Source: Odoribacter splanchnicus DSM 20712
Lineage (GTDB): Bacteria; Bacteroidota; Bacteroidia; Bacteroidales; Marinifilaceae
Direction: 5' to 3'
Length of the DNA: 64,000 nt
Assembly: GCF_000190535.1 (NCBI RefSeq)
Contig: NC_015160.1
Span: 1,302,001-1,366,000 of the forward strand
Positions within the stretch are counted from its first letter, which is position 1; every line of letters begins with the position of its first letter. Positions 45,487 through 53,854 of the stretch are shown piece by piece. The notes below the pieces were generated by a model. It saw nothing but the letters and a program-made list of their open reading frames with translations, was not told where the DNA came from and searched no databases. A program made the translations under genes and the position numbers.

Positions 45487-46053
45487 TCACTTGCACATAA
45501 ATCCGTGCAATTCAGGACCGGGGTCCTGTTTCCGGTCGGTGATATCCGAATGTCCTACGACGTAACGGATGGGATAATGCTGTTTCAGTAACCGGCATAT
45601 TTCCCGGAGCAGCCTTTTCTGCCGTTCTGTATAACGATGCCAGAAAGTCGCCAATTCACCCGTATCGTCGACATAAACATCCGCCGGAGCGACTTCCACG
45701 CCACACTCCGCCACGAAACGCCCCTCTTGCCACTGTAAACGCCCCAGATTATCCAACTCGATGCCGATGGAATAACGGTTCAGATTCGCCCGCCCGCCAT
45801 AACAACTCCGCCCGGCGTGCCAGGCCTCCGTATCGAAAGGCACCAGCTGGAACAATTCGCCCTGCCGGCCAATGACCAAATGCGCCGAAGCTTTCACTTC
45901 TTCTTTTGCCAGGAACTCGGCTGCCGTACGTGCACTTGTCCCGGCCGTGTAGTGCACCACAATCATATCGGGACCTGACAGCTTCCGGCTGTTTTTCCGG
46001 CAAACCAGATGCTGCACGCCACCATCCACCAAACGATGTTTCAAGATTTCCAT
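45487..46053 (-). CDS. N-acetylmuramoyl-L-alanine amidase (amidase_2, AmpD/T7-lysozyme type)
   Basis: 188 aa from ATG 46053. Zinc ligands by pattern: His34 (VVHYTAG), His148 (VVGHSDI) and Asp157 (KQDPGP). Glu99 in SIGIELDN is the likely catalytic Glu. It cuts the bond between MurNAc and the stem peptide. No signal peptide is seen, so it needs the adjacent holin to reach the wall, as phage endolysins do. The in-frame ATG 9 bp earlier is less likely. It lies 21 bp after the holin gene. Confidence 0.9.
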   Translation of the reverse strand: MEILKHRLVDGGVQHLVCRKNSRKLSGPDMIVVHYTAGTSARTAAEFLAKEEVKASAHLVIGRQGELFQLVPFDTEAWHAGRSCYGGRANLNRYSIGIELDNLGRLQWQEGRFVAECGVEVAPADVYVDDTGELATFWHRYTERQKRLLREICRLLKQHYPIRYVVGHSDITDRKQDPGPELHGFMCK

Positions 46054-46074
46054 AATTGACAATAATAAAATTTA

Positions 46075-46407
46075 TCACTTTCTCATCCGGAAACGACCGA
46101 CGATATATCCGCCCAATCCGATTTCCAGCAAATCCCAGAACCGGGAGGTATCTTCCGGCATGGGCAAATCGGTAAACATTCCCACCAATATCACCACAGT
46201 AAAGGCAAGCATAATCACCGGACGCCACGAACGCTGCAACCAGTTGCCCTGTGCCTCGCTGCGCAGCACGCCCGACTGCACCTGCAAATGTTCCCGTTCA
46301 TAATCCACCAAAAGAGTTTCCAGTTCCTGCTTCAACCGTTTTTTCTCGGTCGAAGATATCGACAGGCGTTCTATGACACCGGCCACGGTTTCCACTATTC
46401 CTTTCAT
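46075..46407 (-). CDS. Holin, 3TM/GTA-type
   Basis: 110 aa. An N-terminal charged helix (residues 15-50, KKRLKQELETLLVDYEREHL) is followed by the family motif NWLQRSWRPVIMLAFTVVIL (about 54-73), a short loop and a second membrane helix DLLEIGLGGYIVGRF before RMRK. This matches 3TM holins of phages and gene-transfer agents, which open the inner membrane to let a murein hydrolase through. Its ATG overlaps the preceding stop (ATGA at 46404-46407), indicating translational coupling. Confidence 0.8.
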   Translation of the reverse strand: MKGIVETVAGVIERLSISSTEKKRLKQELETLLVDYEREHLQVQSGVLRSEAQGNWLQRSWRPVIMLAFTVVILVGMFTDLPMPEDTSRFWDLLEIGLGGYIVGRFRMRK

Positions 46408-47039
46408 ACGTCAGATTTTAAATGAATACACAAATAACTGCCGGGAGAATAAGCCGTCCCGTCTGCCGAAACGAAAAAACAATACAGGTGGACCGTCCCC
46501 GCCGGCAAACCTTCCAACTCTACGGCCACCCTTTGCTCCTGCCGGTAACTCACGGCTTTATCCAACCAAAGGGGCGAATACATTTTCCCTTCGCACAAAG
46601 CCACCACCCCCACCCGGTCGGTTGCCCGAACACCCGCCGGCTCCAGACTGTTTTTCCAGGTCAGGACTATGCGCCGCCCTGTCTGTTCCGCCAATTCGAG
46701 ACAATTCATCGGTGGAAGGGTGCCGGACACCAACAGTAACCGGGCCGGATCGAAAAGCGTACGTTCGTTGAACACATGGATGTTCTGTTTCACGAACAGG
46801 TTATACCCGTTCATCGCCGTATCTTTGGCCGCCATCCGCCAGATATCCCGTAACCGGGTATCCTGCAAACGCTGATAAAACCGGACTGCCGCAATCAGAC
46901 GCAACCGGGCGGTCCGGCACTTCAACGCATCCGGCCTGACCGCCGACAACGGAACAGAACGAATCCGGGTCACTCCCCTCACCCGGTAAAAAATCATGTT
47001 CCCGATACGGCCCCGAATCACATTTTCACTCTTTGCCAT
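46404..47039 (-). CDS. DUF6266-like protein, first gene of the holin/amidase cassette
   Basis: About 211 aa from ATG 47039 (MAKSENVIRGRIGNMIFYRV). The N-terminus has the same layout as the gene at 44826 (a G-+-GN hydrophobic start and an Arg-rich second strand). It then has a helical part (LRLIAAVRFYQRLQDTRLRD, GYNLFVKQN) and a C-terminal Ig-like beta domain (GVVALCEGKMYSPLWLDKAV, HLYCFFVSADGTAYSPGSYL). There is no signal peptide. It is coupled to the holin gene by a 4-bp overlap. Two related proteins flanking holin and amidase suggest that they are handled by them. Confidence 0.6.
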   Translation of the reverse strand: MAKSENVIRGRIGNMIFYRVRGVTRIRSVPLSAVRPDALKCRTARLRLIAAVRFYQRLQDTRLRDIWRMAAKDTAMNGYNLFVKQNIHVFNERTLFDPARLLLVSGTLPPMNCLELAEQTGRRIVLTWKNSLEPAGVRATDRVGVVALCEGKMYSPLWLDKAVSYRQEQRVAVELEGLPAGTVHLYCFFVSADGTAYSPGSYLCIHLKSDV

Positions 47040-47282
47040 AACATTTTGTTTTAATAGGTTATACAAAAGATCCCGGCCGGAATCAAATTTCGGAAGTAAA
47101 AGTAGCACCATCACCTCCCCCTTTCAAAATCTATTATACAGACAGGGAAATACGTATATAAAGACAGGAAAATCCTATATGGAATAAGATCCGGGTATCC
47201 GGACGATATTTGCAGAAAACATTGAAACAATGCTCCACACAAGGAGAAAACAGGGTGAAGACAGGCAACATAGCCGTTACAC

Positions 47283-47356
47283 CTCCTATTCATACCCTAT
47301 TCACACCTTATCCCCGGCGTATGTATATAGGGCGTGAATAGGAGATGAATAAGGGA
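47283..47356. other. Imperfect inverted repeat between the cassette and the Rpn locus
   Basis: CCTATTCACACC on the left pairs, with one mismatch, with GGCGTGAATAGG on the right; flanking TATTCAT/ATGAATA words extend it. It lies about 245 bp upstream of the first DUF6266-like gene. The rest of 47040-47363 shows no gene. Confidence 0.45.
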
Positions 47357-47363
47357 TAATCCC

Positions 47364-47551
47364 TAACCTGACGCTTTTCAGACCGGCAAATCATCCACAA
47401 CAGGTTAGTTTATCTATTGGTTAATTGGGAGCCGAAGCAACGGCTTCAGTCCGAGTTTTTTCTTGATGTATTTCTCTTATTAGAGAATGAATATATAACT
47501 TTACTTCCCAAAAAGTATCACATGTGACGAATTTTAGTAAAATATGATAAT
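47364..47551. repeat. Direct repeat, copy 1, upstream of the Rpn-type nuclease gene
   Basis: About 185 bp, starting CCTGACGCTTTT and continuing ACCGGCAAATCATCCACAAC, GCCGAAGCAACGGCTTC, ATATATAACTTTAC and a palindrome TCACATGTGA (47518-47527). The same series of words appears at 48692-48874. Together they bracket the nuclease gene. Confidence 0.85.
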
Positions 47552-47577
47552 TGACAGGGAAAGACACACTCTCTTCC

Positions 47578-47608
47578 TTGCCTAATTCAAAATTAATCCG
47601 TTCCTTTG
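47578..47608 (+). promoter_or_regulatory. Promoter of the Rpn-type gene
   Basis: TTG (47578-47580), a 20-nt spacer and TTCCTTTG (47601-47608) match the Bacteroidetes consensus with one mismatch. The ATG at 47630 is 22 bp downstream. Confidence 0.55.
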
Positions 47609-47629
47609 CAGTATATAACACTGAAAACC

Positions 47630-48511
47630 ATGGCCAATTACATCCGTTTCGACTGGGCGATGAAACACCTCCTTAGGGATAAAGCGAACTTTTCCGTACT
47701 GGAAGGGTTGCTGACCACCTTGCTCAACGAGAAAATCACCATCCGGCGGTTGCTCGAAAGCGAGAGCAACCAGGAAAGCGAGTTCGACAAGTACAACCGC
47801 GTCGACATCCTTGCCGAGGACTCCAAAGGTACCCTGATTCTCTTCGAGATTCAGAACAACAACGAGTACGCCTATTTCCAGCGCATGTTGTTCGGCGTTT
47901 CCAAATTGGTCACCGAATACATCAACCGGGGAGAAGGATACGAGAACATCCGAAAGATATACAGCGTCAATATCGTCTATTTCGCTTTGGGCAGCGGCTC
48001 GGACACCGTCTACCACGGACAGACGGAGTTCCGCGGCATCCATACCAACGAACTGCTCTGCCTCTCCCCTTTCCAGCAGGAAACCTTCAAGGCGACGGCA
48101 GTCAGCCAGTTGTATCCCGAATATTATATCCTCCGGGTCAACGACTTCAACAAATGGTCGAAAGTGCCGCTGGAACAATGGATATATTTCCTCAACACCG
48201 GCGAAATCCCGGATGACGCCTCCGCTCCAGGCCTTCCGGAGGCTCGCGAACGCCTCCAGCTCGACCGCCTCAGTAAAGACGAGTTGAAAGCCTACTACCG
48301 CCACCTCGACAATGTCGTCATCCTCCGCGATAACATCTTCACGGAAAGGGCGGAAGGACGTGCGGAAGGAAGGGCAGAAGGAAAAGCAGAAGGAAGAGCG
48401 GAAGAACGTACGACAACCGCCCGAAAGATGCTGGCCGACGGACTCCCCATCGATGTCATCCGTAAATACACCGAACTCTCGGAGGAGGAAATAAAAAAAC
48501 TGGAGCATTAG
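47630..48511 (+). CDS. Rpn-family PD-(D/E)XK nuclease / putative transposase
   Basis: 293 aa from ATG 47630 (MANYIRFDWAMKHLLRDKAN). The PD-(D/E)XK core is visible: RVDILAED (Asp59), then LILFEIQNN (Glu73, Gln75 in place of Lys). The sequence matches the Bacteroidetes PD-(D/E)XK transposase-like family, close to Rpn recombination-promoting nucleases. The C-terminus has AEGR/AEGK repeats from a 12-bp DNA repeat and a closing helix (IDVIRKYTELSEEEIKKLEH). Rpn proteins with such repeats can vary in length. Flanking direct repeats suggest a duplicated or mobile unit. A 324-codon frame on the other strand is a shadow. Confidence 0.85.
   Translation: MANYIRFDWAMKHLLRDKANFSVLEGLLTTLLNEKITIRRLLESESNQESEFDKYNRVDILAEDSKGTLILFEIQNNNEYAYFQRMLFGVSKLVTEYINRGEGYENIRKIYSVNIVYFALGSGSDTVYHGQTEFRGIHTNELLCLSPFQQETFKATAVSQLYPEYYILRVNDFNKWSKVPLEQWIYFLNTGEIPDDASAPGLPEARERLQLDRLSKDELKAYYRHLDNVVILRDNIFTERAEGRAEGRAEGKAEGRAEERTTTARKMLADGLPIDVIRKYTELSEEEIKKLEH
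48350..48400 (+). repeat. 12-bp tandem repeat in the Rpn-type gene
   Basis: About four copies of GCnGAAGGAnGn encode AEGR or AEGK. The copy number can change without shifting the frame, altering the linker before the last helix. Confidence 0.8.
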
Positions 48512-48691
48512 CTGACTCATTATAAAACCCGCCCGAATAGTTTCCCAAGCGTCCATTCGTCATAGGAATCGATCGTAACGGCTTTCCTGTATAGTGCCAA
48601 AAAACGGCAGGCACCGGGTTACTGCCCGGAATCTGTCGGTCCGCCAAAGCGAGCCGACACATATCATGGAGAAAAGTATAATAGGACAATC

Positions 48692-48874
48692 CTGACCTGA
48701 CGCTTTTTAAACCGGCAAATCATCCACAACAGGTTAGTTTATCAAACGGTTAATTTATTGCCGAAGCAACGGCTTCGCCTGTTCTTTCGATGTATTTCTC
48801 TGGTTAGAAAGAAAATATATAACTTTACCTCCGGAAAAGTGTCACAAGTGACAGTTTTTCGGAGTATATGATAA
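48692..48874. repeat. Direct repeat, copy 2, downstream of the Rpn-type gene
   Basis: Same word order as copy 1 (CCTGACGCTTTT, ACCGGCAAATCATCCACAAC, GCCGAAGCAACGGCTTCG, ATATATAACTTTAC). It has the near-palindrome TCACAAGTGA (48842-48851) in place of TCACATGTGA. No gene follows it directly; 48512-48691 and 48875-49283 are otherwise non-coding as far as I can see. Confidence 0.85.
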
Positions 48875-49283
48875 ATACATCGGTTCACCATCCAAGTATT
48901 ACTATCATCACTTTTTATTCTATATAATAATTGCCATAAAATTCCCTTTTGCACAGATTCGACATGATTTCTATTATTAGTAGTATACAAGCAACACAGA
49001 TAAATAATACACAATATTCTATGATAACTCATGAATACAATGCGGTAGCCCTTTCAATCTGAAACTTATTTGTAGTTTCATAATAATTAAAATTTTTGTT
49101 AGTCGACTTAATACCTAATAAGGCGAACAAGATACGGCAAAAGATTTTGGAGAAATCATGCGAACGAAATTGCTATAAATCTAAAAAGGCATAAGCAAAT
49201 GACTGTTTTATCCATGAGATTCTGTATATTACAAAATATTTTTTGTACTTTTACAATATAGCTTTAAATTAGGTGTATTGTAT

Positions 49284-49547
49284 ATGGTTACTACAAGTGT
49301 AAATAAAGAGTTGATTAAACTGAGGAATTTATCTTCAGCTTTCTCTCGTAACGCATTTGTAGATGTCTTAAATTACAATGCCTATTCACACTTTAATTGG
49401 TTGGCATCAAAATACGATACTTTAAAATGCACTACATATTTTGAATTACTCAAAAAGTCATATTCTTTAATCTCTAAATACTACAGATGTGAATATGTAT
49501 ATAAAAATGAGGGTTATGTCGTAAACAATCCCCCCCTGCTTATATAA
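49284..49547 (+). pseudogene. N-terminal fragment of a sce7726-like protein
   Basis: 87 codons, AT-rich, starting MVTTSVNKELIKLRNLSSAF; helical with many Tyr and Lys (FELLKKSYSLISKYYRCEYV). From memory this resembles the front of sce7726-type proteins, which continue into a nuclease-like domain; that identification is weak. The frame then runs into the symporter fragment and stops. So this is a gene cut at about 49525. Confidence 0.4.
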
Positions 49548-49894
49548 CGGCGCTCGGAACACAATCGTCAGCAGTAACGATTCACTTGTCTGGGAGCACG
49601 ATGAAAATTGTAGCCTGTTCGATGACCATTATGCTGATGTCTGGAGGAGAACTACAACTCGGCCAGTATGCGGGTTTTACTATGATACTGGGCATTGCAA
49701 TGGTCGCCGCACCGGGAATACCCGGAGGAGCCATTATGGCGGCATTGGGATTGTTGCAATCCATGTTAGGTTTCGATGAAACGGCACAAGGGTGGATGAT
49801 CACCTTGTATATCGCTATGGATAGTTTCGGTACGGCAACGAATGTCACCGTCGCCGGTGACATCGCCATCATCGTAAACCGGGTGAACAAATGA
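49530..49894 (+). pseudogene. C-terminal fragment of a dicarboxylate/amino-acid:cation symporter, with internal deletion
   Basis: The frame reads PAYITALGTQSSAVTIHLSG, then STMKIVACSMTIMLMSGGEL, GFTMILGIAMVAAPGIPGGA and LYIAMDSFGTATNVTVAGD. These are signature segments of DAACS (GltP/DctA) symporters. In intact proteins about 30 residues separate the TALGTQSSAATIP and ATIHLSGST motifs; here they are merged at the shared A-TI. So a deletion between two similar ATI-coding words lies inside a fragment that has also lost its front. A hairpin terminator follows. Confidence 0.75.
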
Positions 49895-49918
49895 AAAATA
49901 TCCCTTAAAAGGCAAAAA

Positions 49919-49955
49919 CCTCCCGCCCTGTACTGACAGGAAGCGGGAGATTTTT
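49919..49955 (+). terminator. Terminator of the former symporter gene
   Basis: CTCCCGC (49920-49926) and GCGGGAG (49943-49949), with inner CCTGT/ACAGG pairing, are followed by TTTTT at 49951-49955. The sequence from here to 50326 contains no gene I can support. Confidence 0.85.
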
Positions 49956-50326
49956 ACATTAACACGATATCAAAATATCACTATTAGTGTGTGTCATTTA
50001 AAAACCCTTAATATCCATGTTTATGTATCCTTCTCCGAAAGTCCAGCCCACAACCTGTTCATTTTTCAAGGTAACCAAAGGGCTGAATCCTGCAAATGGA
50101 ATCAGTCTTAATTCTTGTCTTACACAAAATGTTTGCCGGACAGCAATAATTCAGTCAATACCCCTCCCAATAATGAAGCAGTGCCGAACTTTCTCAAAGG
50201 AATTCGACACTGCTTTTCATTATAAACAAGAAGAGAATTCAAAAACTTATCGCCTTACTTACTCAGAACGATAATTCCCTACCATACTAAATTCAAAATG
50301 AGAATATCTTCATACAATATCTAAAA

Positions 50327-50930
50327 CTATTGATAATAAGGAGTTTGATGAAGTTTTGGATTATTAACACGTTCCCCTGAGTAAACAGGAAAATGAACAC
50401 GGCGAATATCCACACCTTTAGACTCCAAATGAGCTTTCATACTACCGAAACGACGCATATCCATCCAACGGAGACCTTCGCCGGCAAACTCACGACGCCG
50501 TTCATTTTCTATCTCTTTCAAGAATGCATCCACATTGGCAAAATCCGTATTTTGTTTCAGCGAAGCATTACGAACACTACGGACCGCATTGCAACCGGAA
50601 ACATCTATGACGCCAGACCGGGCAGCCACCTCGGCAACTATAAGATGCATTTCTGCCAAACGGACAATTGACCAGACAGGATTATTATCTGCCGGAAATT
50701 TAACGCAATAATCAAGTTCCTGCCCCGTAGTACTATAGACATCTTTCACTATCAACTGGGCACGCTGGTCATCAGGTTCATTATAGAGAGTCGCCAAAGA
50801 GGGTTCTACCCAAGTATTACCACTATTTCTACCTTCGTAGGATTCCGGAGAAAGCAAACTATACAAATAGGCATTGTAGGCTACAGATTGTACTTCCTGC
50901 ATACAAAATATTACTTCGCTTCCGGTGCTT
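50327..50930 (-). pseudogene. C-terminal fragment of a SusD/RagB lipoprotein
   Basis: The SusD end is clear: WSIVRLAEMHLIVAEVAARS, AVRSVRNASL, ENERRREFAGEGLRWMDMRR, then HQTPYYQ. Similarity begins near SEVIFCMQEVQSVAYNAYLY, somewhat upstream of the first ATG (50902). The N-terminal about 300 residues and the lipoprotein signal are missing. The susC at 60400 lacks its C-terminus and lies on the same strand 9.5 kb upstream, so this looks like the other end of one broken susC-susD pair. Confidence 0.82.
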
Positions 50931-51107
50931 CCGGAACGGAAATTATCTTGTGGTAGAGAGCGATCTGAAAGGCGGGAAGTTCAAGAAGCGGTAGATAAAA
51001 GGGGAGATACTCCAAATTCGGAGCGTCTCCCCTTGTTCTTTCTTTGATAAGCACTTCCAATTTCTTGGCTATATCCGGATGTTGGAAGCAGATAGATGAG
51101 GATTTCT
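50911..51107 (-). pseudogene. Possible 3' end of an unidentified gene at the island junction
   Basis: A minus-strand frame ending at 50911 reads FQHPDIAKKLEVLIKERTRG, then LEYLPFYLPLLELPAFQIAL and SVPEAPEAK. It looks protein-like but has no start and no family that I recognise. It overlaps the first bases of the SusD fragment in another frame. A hairpin (AAGGGGAGA at 50999, TCTCCCCTT at 51026) lies inside it. The gap 51108-51434 has a second hairpin (GCACAAAT / ATTTGTGC) and no gene. Confidence 0.3.
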
Positions 51108-51434
51108 GTTTTCATGCCACATGACTTGCACAAATTTTCAACTACGATTTGTGCTATCTAACGGTATTTCAATGGAAGCCTTCAGCCTTTGGGAGTTATT
51201 GCGAGTCCATAGCACGCCAGAAAGCAAGACAAGCACATACAAATCTTGTACATTTCATTTCCAAGCACAATGAAACAGAACAATCAAAGGAACTTTCCTA
51301 CTTTCGATTAAGAAACTTAGATTTTTGAAAATATATTCGCAATATCTGTTTCCGGTATTGAGAAACATTTTTTGAAGTTCTTTTAAGTTTTACACTAGAC
51401 TAAATATTTACCAGTTTGTTTTTACACGAAAGAA

Positions 51435-51803
51435 TCATCTTAACGAAATGGAACCATCAGAATGTATTGTTGCTATAATCTGTTTTTTATTGCTAATTGC
51501 TTTGAACTGTATTTTTAATCTCAGATTTGAGTGTGTGTAGCAGATTAACTCGTGAATAGTACGTGTAATCTGTTCTTTACAAACAATAATATTATTCACC
51601 TCTATACCTGTATGTTCTGTTTGATTATCAATTGCAATGGAATCAATTGGTTCAAAATACTTATTCTCAACTAATAGCGTGTAATATTCAGGGTAAATAT
51701 CTTCTTCTTTATTGCAAGATACCAGTATTATAATTGTTCCAAAAACAACTGTCACAACTAATATCTTTATACCAAGATAGTGTTTTGTAAAATTCATGCT
51801 CAT
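51435..51803 (-). CDS. Small lipoprotein at the end of the peptidase operon
   Basis: 122 aa from MSMNFTKHYLGIKILVVTVV. The signal ends in the lipobox IILVSC (Cys30), followed by NKEED, an export-type acidic start. The mature part is a beta-rich domain of about 90 residues (YTLLVENKYFEPIDSIAIDN, LRLKIQFKAIS) of unknown family. The whole signal peptide is encoded inside the 3' end of the clostripain-like gene in another frame (about 95-bp overlap). It may be an inhibitor or anchor for the peptidases; this rests on position only. Confidence 0.65.
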   Translation of the reverse strand: MSMNFTKHYLGIKILVVTVVFGTIIILVSCNKEEDIYPEYYTLLVENKYFEPIDSIAIDNQTEHTGIEVNNIIVCKEQITRTIHELICYTHSNLRLKIQFKAISNKKQIIATIHSDGSISLR

Positions 51804-52923
51804 ATTTTCTATCTTTATGATTGTTGGGAATATAAATGCTAATTCCTGAACTGCCATTTAAAGGAATTTTACCGTAAAACATATCTGTATGATTATATGA
51901 TAATATCATATCAGATAGAAGTTTTATTACTAATTCTTTTCGTTCGGAATTTTTAAAGAGAGAAACAAAACCTCCAATGTCAAACAGCCAAGATGTTGCT
52001 TCTTGATCGTATTGTAGAATAGTGCTTATATCGGGAACTGTAACATCATGGTTTATCAATTCCTTTAAAGACTCTGAAAAAGATTTTAAAACAGATGTCT
52101 TTACAACAGTCATAGACGCTGACTTTAGGACACCTTTCTTTTCGTTATATTGAGCAATATATTTTTCTACAATTTCACTGTAATTTGGACTATTGCTTAA
52201 TAATTCAGGTAGGATTTCTTTGTAAGGAAATCCTGTAGCAAGGACTTCCGTAGGCGAGGATATAATGTAATCAAAACTGTTTCTCATCTCATATAAAACT
52301 TCTATTGATGACATAAAGCAAGCGTCAAATACCAAAAAATCATAATGAAAAGGACGCAGTCTCTCTGCTAACTCCCTAATATCCATTTCATAAGGCTCTT
52401 GGGGTTCCTCTGTGGTTATATCAATCCCAAAGGAACGAGTTGATGAAGTTGAAGCACGTTTAGAATTTAAAATTTCTGATTTTGGGAGCCAAGCACTCCC
52501 ATGAGACCAAAGTACAATTCCTTTAATTTGCTCATTGGCTTTTCTTGAAAAGGCTATTGCGTCTTTTAAAGCACTTACAAAAACATCTGCACTTGACGAG
52601 TTTTGTTCAGGATAGGTTTTGATTATCTCGGAAACTATTAAATCTGTATTGTCTGCCTTTACTTTATATAGGCATGGGTGAGAGGTTTTGCGATTCTTTA
52701 CCCTGTCTACATAAACATAAACCCCATTGCTAATTTGATTTTCAGAAAAACATCTCTCCATCTGATTGATGTTTTGTATTGCAAAGTAATCTAAGTCATT
52801 ATCTGCAGCCATATAAACGAATATAGCGTTTTTCTCGGAATGCCTAACTATGTCATCATCTTCAGAGCAACTCAATAATAGCACTGACAAAAGACAGCAT
52901 AACATAAATTTAGTATGTATCAT
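51709..52923 (-). CDS. Clostripain-like cysteine peptidase (C11), lipoprotein
   Basis: 404 aa. Lipobox VLLLSC (Cys19) followed by SEDDD. The C11 caspase-like fold is shown by AIFVYMAADNDLDYFAIQNI near the front, catalytic His141 in VLWSHGSAW and catalytic Cys202 in FLVFDACFMSSIEVLYEM. A loop of Ser/Thr/Arg (SKRASTSSTRSFG) between them may be an activation site. C11 enzymes cut after Arg or Lys. As a surface lipoprotein it could process proteins outside the cell. It starts 2 bp after the preceding stop in the five-gene leftward operon. Confidence 0.88.
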   Translation of the reverse strand: MIHTKFMLCCLLSVLLLSCSEDDDIVRHSEKNAIFVYMAADNDLDYFAIQNINQMERCFSENQISNGVYVYVDRVKNRKTSHPCLYKVKADNTDLIVSEIIKTYPEQNSSSADVFVSALKDAIAFSRKANEQIKGIVLWSHGSAWLPKSEILNSKRASTSSTRSFGIDITTEEPQEPYEMDIRELAERLRPFHYDFLVFDACFMSSIEVLYEMRNSFDYIISSPTEVLATGFPYKEILPELLSNSPNYSEIVEKYIAQYNEKKGVLKSASMTVVKTSVLKSFSESLKELINHDVTVPDISTILQYDQEATSWLFDIGGFVSLFKNSERKELVIKLLSDMILSYNHTDMFYGKIPLNGSSGISIYIPNNHKDRKYEHEFYKTLSWYKDISCDSCFWNNYNTGILQ

Positions 52924-52925
52924 TC

Positions 52926-53837
52926 CTATTGAAATATCTTAAAGGTGTCAATTCCCTTCATTCCCGAAGTTGTATTAATAAACCAAATCTGTCCGGAGTT
53001 CCTTACAAAAGACTCAGGTTGTATTTCTCCATAAAATTTTATGTCTAAACGAGCTAGACCTTTGTACTTTTGACATTTTAAATCATAGTCGTTGTAGTCT
53101 GCAAATAGGGTTTTGCCATGGCTATATTCCTCTTTGTAGAAATTCATTATTTCTCGAATAGTATACTGTGTAGGTTTAATGCCAATATTCTTAGCATAGG
53201 TACTTTCTACGGTTGTAAGCTCCCCATTCACACAATCCCCAATACTTAGCAAAATATAGTACTGGTTAATTTTAGAAAGTTCAGGCTTTAGTAAATATAA
53301 AACAGGAATACCTTCTGAATTAATAGGAGTTGGACTTTCTTTTACAACCTTGGTTTTATCTATCTCATTTAAATTGGTGAAATTATGGTATTCTTTTAAA
53401 TCCGCAGGGTTATGGAACACAAGAGGCTGGTTACCGATTACGGCATACTCAAGGACGGTCGAAGACAAGTTCTTGATTGAAAGAAAATCTGCTCCGTTTT
53501 CTTGATAGTCTCTTTTCAAGGTAAGCTGGCTAAAAACGCTTTTCCCCGAATGTGTACCAACAATACTGTCATAGGCGACCAAGACGTTCTCTCCACCAAT
53601 CACGCAAGGAGTAGAAAGCCTCTCTGTTTTGACTTCGTTTTGACCATTATTGCCCAATATACTATAATGCACTTCCACTTCTCCGGGAATATCATCTTTT
53701 GTGGTTATTGCAATATAATTATGCCGAAGAATAGTTGTTTTGCGTACTCCTTCCTCTAAATCAACCTTTGTACATTGGGAAAACAATATTGTAAGAAAAA
53801 GCCAAACATACAATTGTAAAGAGAAGATCTTCTTCAT
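52926..53837 (-). CDS. Lipoprotein of unknown function in the peptidase operon
   Basis: 303 aa. Lipobox LFSQC (Cys22), then TKVDLEEG. Beta-rich start (HNYIAITTKDDIPGEVEVHY) and a later mixed region with QYYILLSIGDCVNGELTTVE and LDIKFYGEIQPESFVRNSGQ. No family is recognised. It lies between the papain-like and clostripain-like genes, with gaps of 17 and 2 bp, so it is made together with them. It may hold a substrate or a pro-enzyme. Confidence 0.6.
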   Translation of the reverse strand: MKKIFSLQLYVWLFLTILFSQCTKVDLEEGVRKTTILRHNYIAITTKDDIPGEVEVHYSILGNNGQNEVKTERLSTPCVIGGENVLVAYDSIVGTHSGKSVFSQLTLKRDYQENGADFLSIKNLSSTVLEYAVIGNQPLVFHNPADLKEYHNFTNLNEIDKTKVVKESPTPINSEGIPVLYLLKPELSKINQYYILLSIGDCVNGELTTVESTYAKNIGIKPTQYTIREIMNFYKEEYSHGKTLFADYNDYDLKCQKYKGLARLDIKFYGEIQPESFVRNSGQIWFINTTSGMKGIDTFKIFQ

Positions 53838-53854
53838 TTTGTTGCATCTTTAAA

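Noticed and set aside
44826..47039. Prophage
   Set aside because: Only holin, amidase and two DUF6266-like genes; no capsid, portal, terminase, tail or integrase genes within the surrounding sequence.
47582..48556. Long open frame (324 codons) on the minus strand opposite the nuclease gene
   Set aside because: Its codons are the antisense of a clear Rpn-type protein (V-F-D-rich shadow); no start site or family support.
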